A DNA stretch of 64,000 bases from an uncultured Lachnospiraceae bacterium (GTDB lineage: Bacteria; Bacillota; Clostridia; Lachnospirales; Lachnospiraceae): positions 144,589 through 208,588 of the forward strand of contig CALWGV010000038.1 in assembly GCA_944380185.1 (NCBI GenBank). The letters run 5' to 3'. Position numbers and translations under genes: made by a program. How positions within the stretch are numbered: the first letter of the stretch is position 1; each line of letters starts with the position of its first letter. Below the pieces are notes generated by a model. It was not told the DNA's origin, searched no databases, and worked only from the letters and a program-made list of their open reading frames with translations. Shown piece by piece: positions 37,134 through 46,270 of this stretch.

Positions 37134-38267
37134 ATGAATTTTCAGCCGCTGACTGAATATCTGAATTCGCTGAACCAGACGGAAAAGGTTCCCTGTCTGA
37201 GCTTTGTCCTCTGCCAGGATCACCGGGTCCTCTACCGGCATCTGACAGGAAATGCTGACCATACGGGGCAACCTCTCACCGACCGCCATGTATTCTGGGT
37301 CTATTCCGGGACCAAGCTGCTCACGGCCGTGGCTATCCTGCAGCTGTGGGAACGCGGCAAGCTCGCTCTGGACGATCCGGTATCCCGCTACCTGCCGGCC
37401 TATGCCGCTCTGTCCAATTCCCTGCAGATCAAGCATCTGCTGACCATGACCGGCGGCCTCTCCTATGATATTCACTCTCCGTCCCTCAATGCTCTGCTCA
37501 GGGAAAATCCGGAATGTACCACACGCCAGGTGGCAGAAGCGATTGCCGGCGACCCTTTGCGCTTTTCTCCCGGCTCGCACTTTCTCTACAGCCTGTCTGC
37601 CGATGTGCTGGGTGCAGTCTGTGAGGCAGCCGGCGATATGGAGTTTGCCGATTATCTGGACCAGAATATCTTAATTCCCCTGGGCATGGCAGACTCCTCC
37701 ATGCGTCCCGGAGAAACCTGGTTTTCACGCATGGCTCAGCAATATGTCTATGACCCGGATACCGATGCCGTCCGGGAAAATCCCGAGGGCCTGCGCAACC
37801 ACCTGATTCTGAGCTCTCGCTTCGTCTCAGGAGGAGCCGGGCTTATCTCCAATCCCGGCGATTATATCCGGCTGGCCGATGCCCTGGCCTGTGGAGGTAT
37901 TTCCCGCGAGGGATATCGTCTGTTAGGGGCGCCGGCTCTGGAGCTGCTCTCCCGAAATCATCTGAGCGGACAGGCTCTTGCGGACTACCAGACTTCCCGC
38001 CAGACCCCGGAATATGGCTATGGCTTCTGCGTGCGCACCCGCCTTCGCGAGGGAGCAGACGGCATACCGGCCGGAGAATTCGGCTGGGACGGTGTGGCCG
38101 GTTTCTATACCGCAGTGGACCCTGTGCATCATATTTCGGCAGCTTACGCTCAGCATATTATCGGACACACTCCGGCTGTCAGACGCATCCATCCCACTCT
38201 GCTGCGCCTCGTCTATCAATGTATGGGGCTCAGCCATTCATCCGGCGGCAGCGAAAACCAGACCTAA
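37134..38267 (+). CDS. beta-lactamase-fold serine hydrolase (esterase/class C-like)
   Basis: The product has 377 residues from ATG at 37134 (AAGGAGG at about 7 nt). The SxxK nucleophile motif is S58-G-T-K61 in VYSGTKLLTAVAILQLWERG. The Tyr motif is in FLYSLSADVLGAVCE (about 147-161), and a third motif reads GWDGVAGFYTAVDP. There is no signal peptide, so a cytoplasmic esterase or amidase is more likely than a drug-resistance beta-lactamase. Position between Gfo/Idh and hexosaminidase genes suggests removal of acyl groups from imported sugars. Confidence 0.85.
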   Translation: MNFQPLTEYLNSLNQTEKVPCLSFVLCQDHRVLYRHLTGNADHTGQPLTDRHVFWVYSGTKLLTAVAILQLWERGKLALDDPVSRYLPAYAALSNSLQIKHLLTMTGGLSYDIHSPSLNALLRENPECTTRQVAEAIAGDPLRFSPGSHFLYSLSADVLGAVCEAAGDMEFADYLDQNILIPLGMADSSMRPGETWFSRMAQQYVYDPDTDAVRENPEGLRNHLILSSRFVSGGAGLISNPGDYIRLADALACGGISREGYRLLGAPALELLSRNHLSGQALADYQTSRQTPEYGYGFCVRTRLREGADGIPAGEFGWDGVAGFYTAVDPVHHISAAYAQHIIGHTPAVRRIHPTLLRLVYQCMGLSHSSGGSENQT

Positions 38268-38320
38268 AATAAAGCCAAAGAGAAACATTGACCATACAAA
38301 AATCAGGAAAGAGGTATCCT

Positions 38321-40240
38321 ATGAATCACGCACAATGCAAAACTTTAAAATTTAGCGGCGATATCCCTCCCCTTTTTGACCAGGCCATCCATGAACTGAA
38401 AGAAGATCTGTCCATCTGCCTGCCGGACGCAGGATCAGAGGGCTATCCCGTCTCTTTTCAGGCCGGCGCCTGTCTGGCCGTACAGGCCGGGCAGGACGGA
38501 GCCGTTATCACCTACAGCCGCCGCGTAGAATGCTACCGCGGCCTGTCTCTGCTGTGCGCTCATTTAGACCAGCTGCCTTTTGCGATCAGGCAGCCCCGCT
38601 GCTTTTCCACGCTGGGCATTATGCTCGACGTCTCCCGCAACGCAGTGCTGAGGCCGGAAACCCTGCGTCTCTACCTTCGCAAGATGGCCCTGATGGGTTT
38701 TGATCTGGCCATGTTATACACGGAAGACACGTTTGAGCTGCCGGGCTATCCCTATTTTGGCTATCTGAGAGGCCGCTACAGCCAGGAGGAGCTGCGAAGT
38801 CTCGACGATTACGCCTTTGCCCTGGGCATTGAACTCTGCCCCTCCATCCAGACCCTGGCCCATTTAAACCGTGCCCTGCACTGGCCGGCCATGGAGCATC
38901 TGAAAGACACGGAGGAAGTTCTTATGGTCGGCGATGAAAAGGTCTACGACTTTATCGAGGCCATGCTGCGCGAGGGTTCCCGCCCCTACCGTTCCCGACG
39001 CGTCCATATCGGCATGGATGAGGCCCATTTTCTGGGACTGGGCAATTATCTGCGCCGCAACGGATACAAAAATCCTTTTTCCATTATGCAGTCCCACCTG
39101 ACAAGGGTGAACGAAATCCTGCAGCGGCTCGGTCTGGAAGCCATGATGTCCAGCGATATGTATTTCCGGCTGGGAAGTCCTACCGGTGGTTACTATGACT
39201 GCCCCGGCATAGACCCTGACGTAGCCGCAAATGCGCCGAAAAATATTTCACTGGTATACTGGGACTACTATCACGAAGATGAGGCTGACTATGACCGGAT
39301 GCTCGAGATGCACCGCCGCCTGGATGCCCCTGTCATCTACTCCGGAGGAATATGGACCTGGACGGGCCCCGCTCCCCATTATGGCAAAACTATCGCCTCC
39401 GGCATTTCCGGTCTGCGCTCAGCCAAACGGGCCGGGGTAGACTTTGTCCTGGCTACTATGTGGGGCGACAACGGCGCGGAGGCCAATCTGTTCACCGGTC
39501 TGTATGGGCTGCAGCTCTGGGCTGAGTTTAACTACGGCGGCGACTACCAGGAGGAAGTTGTCCGCCGAAGATTTCAGGACGTCACCGGCATAGACCCCGA
39601 CTTCTTTCTTCATCTGACAGATTTCAACCAGCTGCCCGGTGTGAAGGACTGGTCCGTGCGTCCGGTCAACGCCTCCAAATTCCTGCTGTATCAGGATCCT
39701 CTGGTTCCGCTTTTTGAGGCAGATCTAAAGGATGTGGACGCAGCCTCTCATTATAACGAGCTGGCCGAACTGTACCAGGACTACCGGCAATCCGCTTCTT
39801 CTGCAGGTCCCCTCTCAGCTCTCACCGGTCTGATGCTGGATTTTTACCGGCAGCTGGCACACACACTCTCTCTAAAATGTCGCTGGCACCAGGAAGCGGG
39901 AACCGCAGTACGGCAGGGCCGCCGCGAGCAGGCTCCGCCTCTGGCAGCTCTGGCCAGGGAAACCGCCGGCCAGCTCACCGCCCTGCGGGATATCTGGTGT
40001 GCCTTCTGGAACGCCGCCAACAAGCCCTATGGTTTTGAAATCCTGGATCTGCGCGTCAGCGGCATGGCAGGGCGCATGGAGACTGCCGCCCGCGCCATGG
40101 ATGAGTGGGGCGCCGGCCATATCGAGACCATAGCGCCGCTGGCCGAGACGCCTCTCCCCTATACCGTCATGGCCGACGGCTCTCTGAAGGGAAGCTACGC
40201 CTGGGGGGAAATCGCCTCCTCCTGTAAGCTGGATCTCTAG
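38321..40240 (+). CDS. GH20-type beta-N-acetylhexosaminidase (HexD-like)
   Basis: The product has 639 residues from ATG at 38321 (AAAGAGG). The N-terminal region (1-95) is an alpha/beta domain as in GH20 enzymes. The TIM barrel starts near STLGIMLDVSRNAV. The catalytic Asp-Glu pair is D233-E234 in HIGMDEAHFLG, and Trp-rich YSGGIWTWTGPAP and LATMWGDNGAEANLF form the +/- subsite walls. It resembles the intracellular GH20 subgroup, having no signal peptide. It would release terminal N-acetylhexosamine, or a related amino sugar, by substrate-assisted catalysis. Its neighbours are sugar oxidoreductases. Confidence 0.8.
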   Translation: MNHAQCKTLKFSGDIPPLFDQAIHELKEDLSICLPDAGSEGYPVSFQAGACLAVQAGQDGAVITYSRRVECYRGLSLLCAHLDQLPFAIRQPRCFSTLGIMLDVSRNAVLRPETLRLYLRKMALMGFDLAMLYTEDTFELPGYPYFGYLRGRYSQEELRSLDDYAFALGIELCPSIQTLAHLNRALHWPAMEHLKDTEEVLMVGDEKVYDFIEAMLREGSRPYRSRRVHIGMDEAHFLGLGNYLRRNGYKNPFSIMQSHLTRVNEILQRLGLEAMMSSDMYFRLGSPTGGYYDCPGIDPDVAANAPKNISLVYWDYYHEDEADYDRMLEMHRRLDAPVIYSGGIWTWTGPAPHYGKTIASGISGLRSAKRAGVDFVLATMWGDNGAEANLFTGLYGLQLWAEFNYGGDYQEEVVRRRFQDVTGIDPDFFLHLTDFNQLPGVKDWSVRPVNASKFLLYQDPLVPLFEADLKDVDAASHYNELAELYQDYRQSASSAGPLSALTGLMLDFYRQLAHTLSLKCRWHQEAGTAVRQGRREQAPPLAALARETAGQLTALRDIWCAFWNAANKPYGFEILDLRVSGMAGRMETAARAMDEWGAGHIETIAPLAETPLPYTVMADGSLKGSYAWGEIASSCKLDL

Positions 40241-40289
40241 CTGGAGCGTTGAACCGGCTGCCTGCTCGATGATAAAAAGTAAAACAAAA

Positions 40290-40307
40290 GCCGCTGCCTG
40301 CAGCGGC
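40290..40307 (+). other. leader hairpin, copy 2
   Basis: GCCGCTG, CCTG, CAGCGGC followed by AGAAGGGAGATATCACCATG. It differs from copy 1 at one loop base, so leader and gene were duplicated together. Confidence 0.6.
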
Positions 40308-40324
40308 AGAAGGGAGATATCACC

Positions 40325-41626
40325 ATGAACCAAACACCTATTACTGTAGCCGTCTGCGGCTTTGGCAGTCGTGGAAAAGATGCCTATGCGTCCTACGCTC
40401 ATTTTTTTCCGGATCAGATGAAGGTCGTCGCCGTAGCGGATCCGGACCCGGAGAAGAGGAAAGCAGCCCAGAATGAATACGGTGTTTCCCCGGACCATTG
40501 CTTTCAAAGCGGAGAAGAGCTGTTGGCTTGTCCCCGGCTCGCAGACGTAATGATCATTGCCACCCAGGATGCGCAGCATATCTGCTATGCCATCCCGGCC
40601 CTCCGCATGGGGTATCATCTGCTGCTGGAAAAACCCATCTCCCCCAGTCTCGCCGAGTGCCTGCAGCTCAGGGAAGAAGCCCACCGTCAGGGACGCATTG
40701 TGATGGTCTGTCATGTCCTGCGCTACACGCAGTTCTATCAGAAGGTCCACGATCTGCTGCGTCAGAATGCCATCGGACGGCTGCAGACTCTGGAGGCCAG
40801 TGAGAATGTGGCGTACTGGCACTTTGCTCACAGCTACGTCCGCGGCAACTGGCGCCGCAGCGATGAGAGCAGTCCACTGATCCTGGCCAAATCCTGTCAC
40901 GACATGGATATCCTGCGCTGGCTGGCCGGGGTCCCCTGTCTGCGTCTCTCCTCATACGGGAGCCTGGATTGGTTTCGGCCGGAAAATGCTCCCGATCCCA
41001 CAGCCATGCGCTGTCTGGATGGATGCAGCTGCAAGGAATCCTGCCCTTACGACTGCGAAAAGATATATATCTACAATCAAAAGAGCGGCATACGCACCGG
41101 TCACAGTGACTGGCCCTGCAATGTGCTGACCAACAATCCCACAGAGGAAAGCCTCTATGAAGCCATGAAAAGCGGTCCTTACGGCCGCTGTGTCTACCGC
41201 TGCGATAATGATGTGGCCGACCATCAGACGGTGCAGATGGAATTTGAAGGCGGGATCACCGCTTCCTTCGTCCTCTCCGCCTTCACGGAAAATTGCTACC
41301 GCACCATACGCGCCACCGGCAGCTTTGGCGAACTGGAAGGCAATCTGGAAGAAAACAAAATTTATCTGCGCCTCTTCGGTCAGTCGGAAAAAGTCATAAC
41401 CCTCGACCCCGTTGACGACCGTTTTGCCGGACATGGCGGCGGCGATTCCCGTATGGTAGCCGCTCTCTGCCAGCTTCTAAGAGAAGGAGGCCAGCAGGCT
41501 CTAACCTCCGTCGACGAGTCCGTAGAAAGTCATGTGATGGCAATGGCCGCCGAATATTCCCGCCTTCACCGCGGTGAAAGCGTGGAACTCGCAGATTTTG
41601 CCGGCAAGGAGAGTGCCTCCCGCTGA
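40325..41626 (+). CDS. Gfo/Idh/MocA oxidoreductase with Cys cluster, paralogue B
   Basis: The product has 433 residues. It has the same domain order as paralogue A: CGFGSRGKDAYASYAH at 11-26, LEKPISP at 101-107, KSCHDMDIL, and CLDGCSCKESCPYDCEKIYI at 230-249, now with five Cys (230, 234, 236, 240, 244). Differences are conservative and scattered along the whole length, so both copies appear functional. It lies 84 nt downstream of the hexosaminidase gene and is followed by a strong terminator, ending the plus-strand run. Confidence 0.88.
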   Translation: MNQTPITVAVCGFGSRGKDAYASYAHFFPDQMKVVAVADPDPEKRKAAQNEYGVSPDHCFQSGEELLACPRLADVMIIATQDAQHICYAIPALRMGYHLLLEKPISPSLAECLQLREEAHRQGRIVMVCHVLRYTQFYQKVHDLLRQNAIGRLQTLEASENVAYWHFAHSYVRGNWRRSDESSPLILAKSCHDMDILRWLAGVPCLRLSSYGSLDWFRPENAPDPTAMRCLDGCSCKESCPYDCEKIYIYNQKSGIRTGHSDWPCNVLTNNPTEESLYEAMKSGPYGRCVYRCDNDVADHQTVQMEFEGGITASFVLSAFTENCYRTIRATGSFGELEGNLEENKIYLRLFGQSEKVITLDPVDDRFAGHGGGDSRMVAALCQLLREGGQQALTSVDESVESHVMAMAAEYSRLHRGESVELADFAGKESASR

Positions 41627-41669
41627 AATAGTAAGGCAGGTGTTCAGGGAAGCATAAAAGCAAAATATA

Positions 41670-41730
41670 ATGAGCTGAGCAACAAATGAATTCCTTATTC
41701 GCGTTTCATTTGTTGCTCGGCTCATCTATT
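41670..41730 (+). terminator. long-stem terminator after the Gfo/Idh-hexosaminidase run
   Basis: A 21-bp stem (41670-41690 with 41704-41724, one G-T pair) with a 13-nt loop, followed by CTATTCTT. It could work in both directions. Confidence 0.75.
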
Positions 41731-41880
41731 CTTCCCCGTGACCTCAATCTATATCTTCCTTTATATTTGCTGTCCTGTCCTCTGCCGCTCGCCTCACGAG
41801 TTCTGTGACCATATCATTTTGTCAGCTTTCCGATTCCCATTACATATGAATAATACATATTGTCCTCCAAATCATAAATC

Positions 41881-41940
41881 AATCCCATAGAAAATCTAGA
41901 TCTTGAAAAAATGCTAATCAAATCAGATTTCTATGGGATT
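41881..41940 (-). terminator. inverted repeat downstream of the surface-protein gene
   Basis: AATCCCATAGAAA (41881-41893) and TTTCTATGGGATT (41928-41940) pair perfectly across 34 nt. It lies 26 nt after the surface-protein stop and may be its terminator, although the loop is long. Confidence 0.45.
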
Positions 41941-41965
41941 GTCATTTCCTACTTTATTTTAATTT

Positions 41966-44900
41966 CTATTCCAGTCTTTTCTTCTTTCCCATCAGTACAG
42001 TCAGCATGAGAAGGGCTGCACCCATAAACGCCAGAATCATCCAGGTCGCCGGGCTTTCTGTCTCACCGGTAGGCGTCTGAGACCCGCCGGCAGGCGCTTG
42101 TTCTGCGCCGGAGGAGGAAGAGGATCCGCCGGCAGGCGGCTGCTGAGACTCGGTGCTGCCCTCGGAAGAGCCCTCCGTTGATTCTTCTGGGGGTTCTTCC
42201 GGAGCCGTTCCGACAGCCGGTACATACTGATCCCGATAGGAATAGCCGCATCGGCTGCAGAGATGGAGAGTATACCCCTGTTCCGTCTCCGTCGGCGCTA
42301 CAACTGTCTCCTCATAGGTGTGTTCATGAGCTGTTCCAGCCGCCTGAATTTCGTCAAACATCACAAATGCATATGTTCCGTTTTCATCTCTGTCCGCCAG
42401 AGCAAATTCCCATCGGATGTAGCGGGCGACCACTGGAGCGTCATCCATGTTGATCACATAATAGTTCTTGGTCTGTCCGGATGCGGTTCCGGCGGCTTTC
42501 ACCAGAGCGTCCTGGGCTGCTGCCGTCCCGGCCATGGTCCAGCTCTCCCCGTCAGTCGAAACCCAGAATGTCACCATTTCCGGAGGCATAACGGAGGCTG
42601 ACTCATAGCTGAGAAAATCAATCGCGATTCCCGAAAGCTCATACAGCGCGCCCAGATCTGCACTCAGCCGGTATCCCTCGTTTTCCCAGCCGGAATTCCA
42701 GGCTGCAGGATCATAAGAGCCTGTCCAGCCATAGTTAAATCCTACATAGGGGCTGTTGTCGGGATTGTTATAGGTCCCCGGATAGCTGCTGCCAAAAATA
42801 TTGTCCGTCAGAAGATACAGCAGAGAGTTCACCGTCTCCAGTCCTGCTTCTCCATTGACATTGGGTGTGCCAATGAAGGCAGCTTCCATGTTTTCGGCGT
42901 CCATATCCAGCAGATTTTCGGTCAGCTGTTCGGCGTCGGTTCCTTCATTGGCGCTCCTGCCGGACACCATCACTTCACCCGGAGCGATCCAGTTGTTTCG
43001 TCCATTCTGCAGATACAGATTTTCACTGCGGGCAAAATTGAAGCGCACATAGCGCAGAAGCATTTCGTCTGAAAGTTCCAGGATAAAGGCTGCGTCCGTC
43101 CCGTCACTAGTATTTCCTGCCGTCACCACATAGTCCTTCACTGTGCCCAGATAAGTCCAGCTCGTCCCGTCGGCAGAGCCATAGATATTTACACTCTCCG
43201 GGAGTCCCACGCCGGCCGACATCCATTCATACAGGCTCAGACCAGCGGCATTTACATAAAACTCCTCGCCCAGATCCACCGTCAGGTCAAAGGGATCTTC
43301 ATAGGCGGTGCTGCTCCAGCAGTAATATCCTCCGTTCCATGCGCCGCCCTGCTCGCCGTCGATCAGCACCGACAGCTCATTCGTGTTGGACGGTACGACC
43401 GGCGTCCCCGCCGAATCCGTCAGGGTCAGCTGTACATTTTCATTCTGTGTCAGCAGATTTTCTTCGATCTGCGGAATATCCGTCTGTCTGGTGGTAGGAG
43501 AACCGGAAATGACGAATTCCTCCACGCCTATCCACGCCTTCAGCGTACTGTTTTCTGCATAGTTGATGATCCGTGCCATCACATAGTCCGCTGCCAGGCC
43601 GTCAGGCACTGTCAGTTTATAGTCGTCCTCTCCCTTTGCCGTTCCGATCAGCTGCCAGTCCTCCCCGTCCGCCGATACAAAATACTGTACGACATAAGGT
43701 TCATACACCCCGGCGCTCTGCCAGTCGTAGAAATACAGCTGAAGCGAGGTGACCGCCGAAGTCTCGGCAAGCTTAGCCACGATCTCCGTGGGTGCCTGGA
43801 AGCTGTTGTTGTTGATCTGAAGGACATTGGTACTCCAGACTGCTTCATCTCCATACACTCCGTCATAGAGAAGATAGAGTTTGCTGTCCAGCGCCGAAGT
43901 ATCCGCTGCATTTCGGAATTTCAGAGAAACCTGAGCGGTCTGCAGCAGATTATCTGAATATACGGCATTGCCGCTTATATACTGATAAGTCAGGTCATAA
44001 ATATAGCGGTAATCGGCATAGGAGCCCTCTCCCCTGCACAGCTGAGCAAGATCCCATGTACCCCAGTACCATGCCTGCACACCTTCCTGATAGCCCTTGG
44101 CTGCCCCCGTGGTCAGGTACTGGATGAAGGTATCGACGTAACCGGGCGTGTTCATTCCCATCCATTCCATTTCCACACCCAGACCATAGAAATATGAGAA
44201 ATCGGCCGCCGTATCCAGCCGCGCCTGTCCATAGCCGTAGGCATTGGGCTGCATGATGGCATAGTCAAAGCCGTAGTCTTCCCAGTTTTTGTATCCTGTT
44301 GCCGTGTAATAGGGAATCCAGTAGGAGTAGAGCTTCTCATATCCCTTTTCCTGGGCGATGTAGTCCACCAGCATATTGTAAAGCTTGACACTGTCCTCCG
44401 CCAGGGAATCTTCCACAGGATAGAGAATCTCATTATAGAAATAGAAACCGCTCAGTGCAATGTTCTGATAATCTTTTTCGGCGAACATTTCCGCCGCCTT
44501 CTTCATATACCAGTAATAAGCGCTGGCTCTGGCCGTCAGCGTCTGATCTACATCTCCGCCGTTCCCCGCCAGAGTAAAGTCACAGTCCATAGGCTCCTGG
44601 GTTATGCCTGTGATGGACAGTGTCCCGTCTTCAGCCTTGGTCACATGGACGGTCTCATCCGTCGTTCCCCAGTCGGAGAAGGAATGAATCGTCGGATACA
44701 CCGCAATCTTCACCGGCACCACATAGCTGTCGGCCTCCTCGCGGGTGAGAATTCCCTCCGCAACCATGGCTTCCTTGACCTCGGCCACCGCCTGTTCCAG
44801 TGCATCCATGTTCGCGGCCTGGCCATCCTGGGTCCGGTAATTGTAGATATGATTCAGCCAGGCATCCCAGTCCGCCTTGTCTGCGTAGTCGGTATTGCTG

Positions 44901-46204
44901 CCGGAGATCACAAACAGACCTCCGTCGCTGGTGTAGGCATGGCCTAACACGGTAATGCCGTCGTAGAGCCAGTCTTGGGGCTGCCCATCTTCATCCAGGT
45001 AGGCCACTGCCGCCTTATATTCATCCACCGTCTTGTAGGTCTCCGTCAGCTCGCTGTTGACTGTACCCCACCCCTGATAAGCCAGGTATTCATGGTGTAC
45101 CCCGCCGGACTGGGAGGGTGTAGCATAGCTCTCCCGGGAAACCTCCTCCTCCAGCAAGTCATCCGGGTTGAAGGGATCCGCATTTTCGGAGGGCGCGGTA
45201 CTTCCGCCCGCCAGAAGCTCATCGGCAAACACCCATGTTCCCACGGTGAACCGTACTCGCAAATATCTGGCATTGTAATTGAGCCCGGTCAGCCGATAGT
45301 ACAGATGACTCGGCTCCGTCTCCGTCAAATCCGTCGGATCCGCCTCATCAGCCTCAGCCTGCTCCTGGGTCACTGTCCCCACATGATAGTAATCCGTTCC
45401 ATTTTCGGAGAGATAAAATTCCACCTCCGTCAGAGGATTGATGCCATATCCGCCGCAGACGCCGATATGCAGAGCAGCTTCCGTCACATGAGAAATCTGT
45501 CCCAGGTCTATGGTGATATCGCGGCTGTCTCCCCGATACATATTTACATACAGGGACCGCAATCCTTGCGGGTCATCCCAGCTTCCGGACACCCAGTCAT
45601 CCTCAGCCTTCCGACCGGCAGCCATCACCCCGTCGATCAGCCGGTCCCAGGATGCCTCCTCGATATCCTTGATATTTCCCTTACTGGCATCGTTGTTGTA
45701 ATACGGCGTTTCATCACCAATTATATAGGAAGATACTGCCGCATTTTCCGTCAGGCTCTGAGCCTGCGCATCGGAAAAACTGCTCTGTCGCGCGGCAGAA
45801 CCGTTCTCAGCCAGCTCATTTACCTGCACAGGAGTCGTCGCCGCAGGACTGCTCTCCTCCGTCCCGGATTCCCATTCCGTTTCCGGCTCCGGCTCCCCCT
45901 CTGATTCCACTTCGGACTCTGCCGGAGATTCTTCTTCGGATTCCGCTTCGGACTCTGCCTCAGACGCTTCTTCGGATTCTGCTTCGGACTCTGCCGCAGA
46001 TTCTTCTTCAAATTCCGCTTCGGATTCTTTCTCCGGCTCTGTTTCCCCGTCTGTTGCCGTCTCCTGCGTTTCTTCCATCGTTTCTTCCACGCTGCTTCCC
46101 ACAGGACTGGTCTCGTCGGCAAACGCCGTCGTCATTGTCCCCAATAACATACACAATGCCAGCAGCAGCGCCAGCCAGCGCCTTCGCGGCCTTTTTCTCA
46201 TCAT
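41966..46204 (-). CDS. large surface protein, DUF4855-like domain with discoidin-like modules
   Basis: The product has 1,412 residues from ATG at 46204 (GGAGGG at 7 nt). A signal peptide (about 1-30, ending TTAFA) precedes a Glu/Ser-rich linker (about 32-120) made of ESE repeats. A discoidin-like module follows (about 165-325), then a TIM-barrel-like domain (about 350-760) with the layout of DUF4855: YKTVDEYKAAVAYLD, NYRTQDGQAANMDALEQAV, SGFYFYNE, WIPYYTATGYKNWEDYGFDYAIMQPNAY. At least three more discoidin-like modules follow. The end has PTGETES, a hydrophobic helix and KKKRLE, resembling a non-standard sortase signal. Likely wall-anchored glycan-binding or glycan-cutting protein; the reaction is unknown. 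Confidence 0.75.
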   Translation of the reverse strand: MMRKRPRRRWLALLLALCMLLGTMTTAFADETSPVGSSVEETMEETQETATDGETEPEKESEAEFEEESAAESEAESEEASEAESEAESEEESPAESEVESEGEPEPETEWESGTEESSPAATTPVQVNELAENGSAARQSSFSDAQAQSLTENAAVSSYIIGDETPYYNNDASKGNIKDIEEASWDRLIDGVMAAGRKAEDDWVSGSWDDPQGLRSLYVNMYRGDSRDITIDLGQISHVTEAALHIGVCGGYGINPLTEVEFYLSENGTDYYHVGTVTQEQAEADEADPTDLTETEPSHLYYRLTGLNYNARYLRVRFTVGTWVFADELLAGGSTAPSENADPFNPDDLLEEEVSRESYATPSQSGGVHHEYLAYQGWGTVNSELTETYKTVDEYKAAVAYLDEDGQPQDWLYDGITVLGHAYTSDGGLFVISGSNTDYADKADWDAWLNHIYNYRTQDGQAANMDALEQAVAEVKEAMVAEGILTREEADSYVVPVKIAVYPTIHSFSDWGTTDETVHVTKAEDGTLSITGITQEPMDCDFTLAGNGGDVDQTLTARASAYYWYMKKAAEMFAEKDYQNIALSGFYFYNEILYPVEDSLAEDSVKLYNMLVDYIAQEKGYEKLYSYWIPYYTATGYKNWEDYGFDYAIMQPNAYGYGQARLDTAADFSYFYGLGVEMEWMGMNTPGYVDTFIQYLTTGAAKGYQEGVQAWYWGTWDLAQLCRGEGSYADYRYIYDLTYQYISGNAVYSDNLLQTAQVSLKFRNAADTSALDSKLYLLYDGVYGDEAVWSTNVLQINNNSFQAPTEIVAKLAETSAVTSLQLYFYDWQSAGVYEPYVVQYFVSADGEDWQLIGTAKGEDDYKLTVPDGLAADYVMARIINYAENSTLKAWIGVEEFVISGSPTTRQTDIPQIEENLLTQNENVQLTLTDSAGTPVVPSNTNELSVLIDGEQGGAWNGGYYCWSSTAYEDPFDLTVDLGEEFYVNAAGLSLYEWMSAGVGLPESVNIYGSADGTSWTYLGTVKDYVVTAGNTSDGTDAAFILELSDEMLLRYVRFNFARSENLYLQNGRNNWIAPGEVMVSGRSANEGTDAEQLTENLLDMDAENMEAAFIGTPNVNGEAGLETVNSLLYLLTDNIFGSSYPGTYNNPDNSPYVGFNYGWTGSYDPAAWNSGWENEGYRLSADLGALYELSGIAIDFLSYESASVMPPEMVTFWVSTDGESWTMAGTAAAQDALVKAAGTASGQTKNYYVINMDDAPVVARYIRWEFALADRDENGTYAFVMFDEIQAAGTAHEHTYEETVVAPTETEQGYTLHLCSRCGYSYRDQYVPAVGTAPEEPPEESTEGSSEGSTESQQPPAGGSSSSSGAEQAPAGGSQTPTGETESPATWMILAFMGAALLMLTVLMGKKKRLE
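45850..46055 (-). repeat. tandem Glu/Ser codon repeats in the surface-protein gene
   Basis: Imperfect copies of a 12-36-nt unit encode ESEAESEEES-type repeats, forming an acidic spacer between signal peptide and folded domains. Such tracts change length easily by slippage. Confidence 0.75.
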
Positions 46205-46270
46205 AAAACAACCCTCCACAATTACTTTCATCTTAGAAACTTTTGTCTTAGAGCTTTTAGAACTTTTGTC

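Larger units (their letters stand above)
41627..41965. other. convergent intergenic region with two large inverted repeats
   Basis: These 339 nt separate the plus-strand Gfo/Idh run from the minus-strand surface-protein operon. They contain a 21-bp terminator stem (41670-41724) and a 13-bp inverted repeat (41881-41940). No gene is seen. Confidence 0.6.

Noticed and set aside
44975-45904. Plus-strand frame of 309 codons inside the surface-protein gene
   Set aside because: No initiation signal, Arg/Ile-rich low-quality protein; the opposite strand encodes a continuous 1,412-residue protein.
45850-46055. Possible CRISPR-like repeat array
   Set aside because: The repeats are in-frame Glu/Ser codon repeats inside a protein gene, without unique spacers of constant length.
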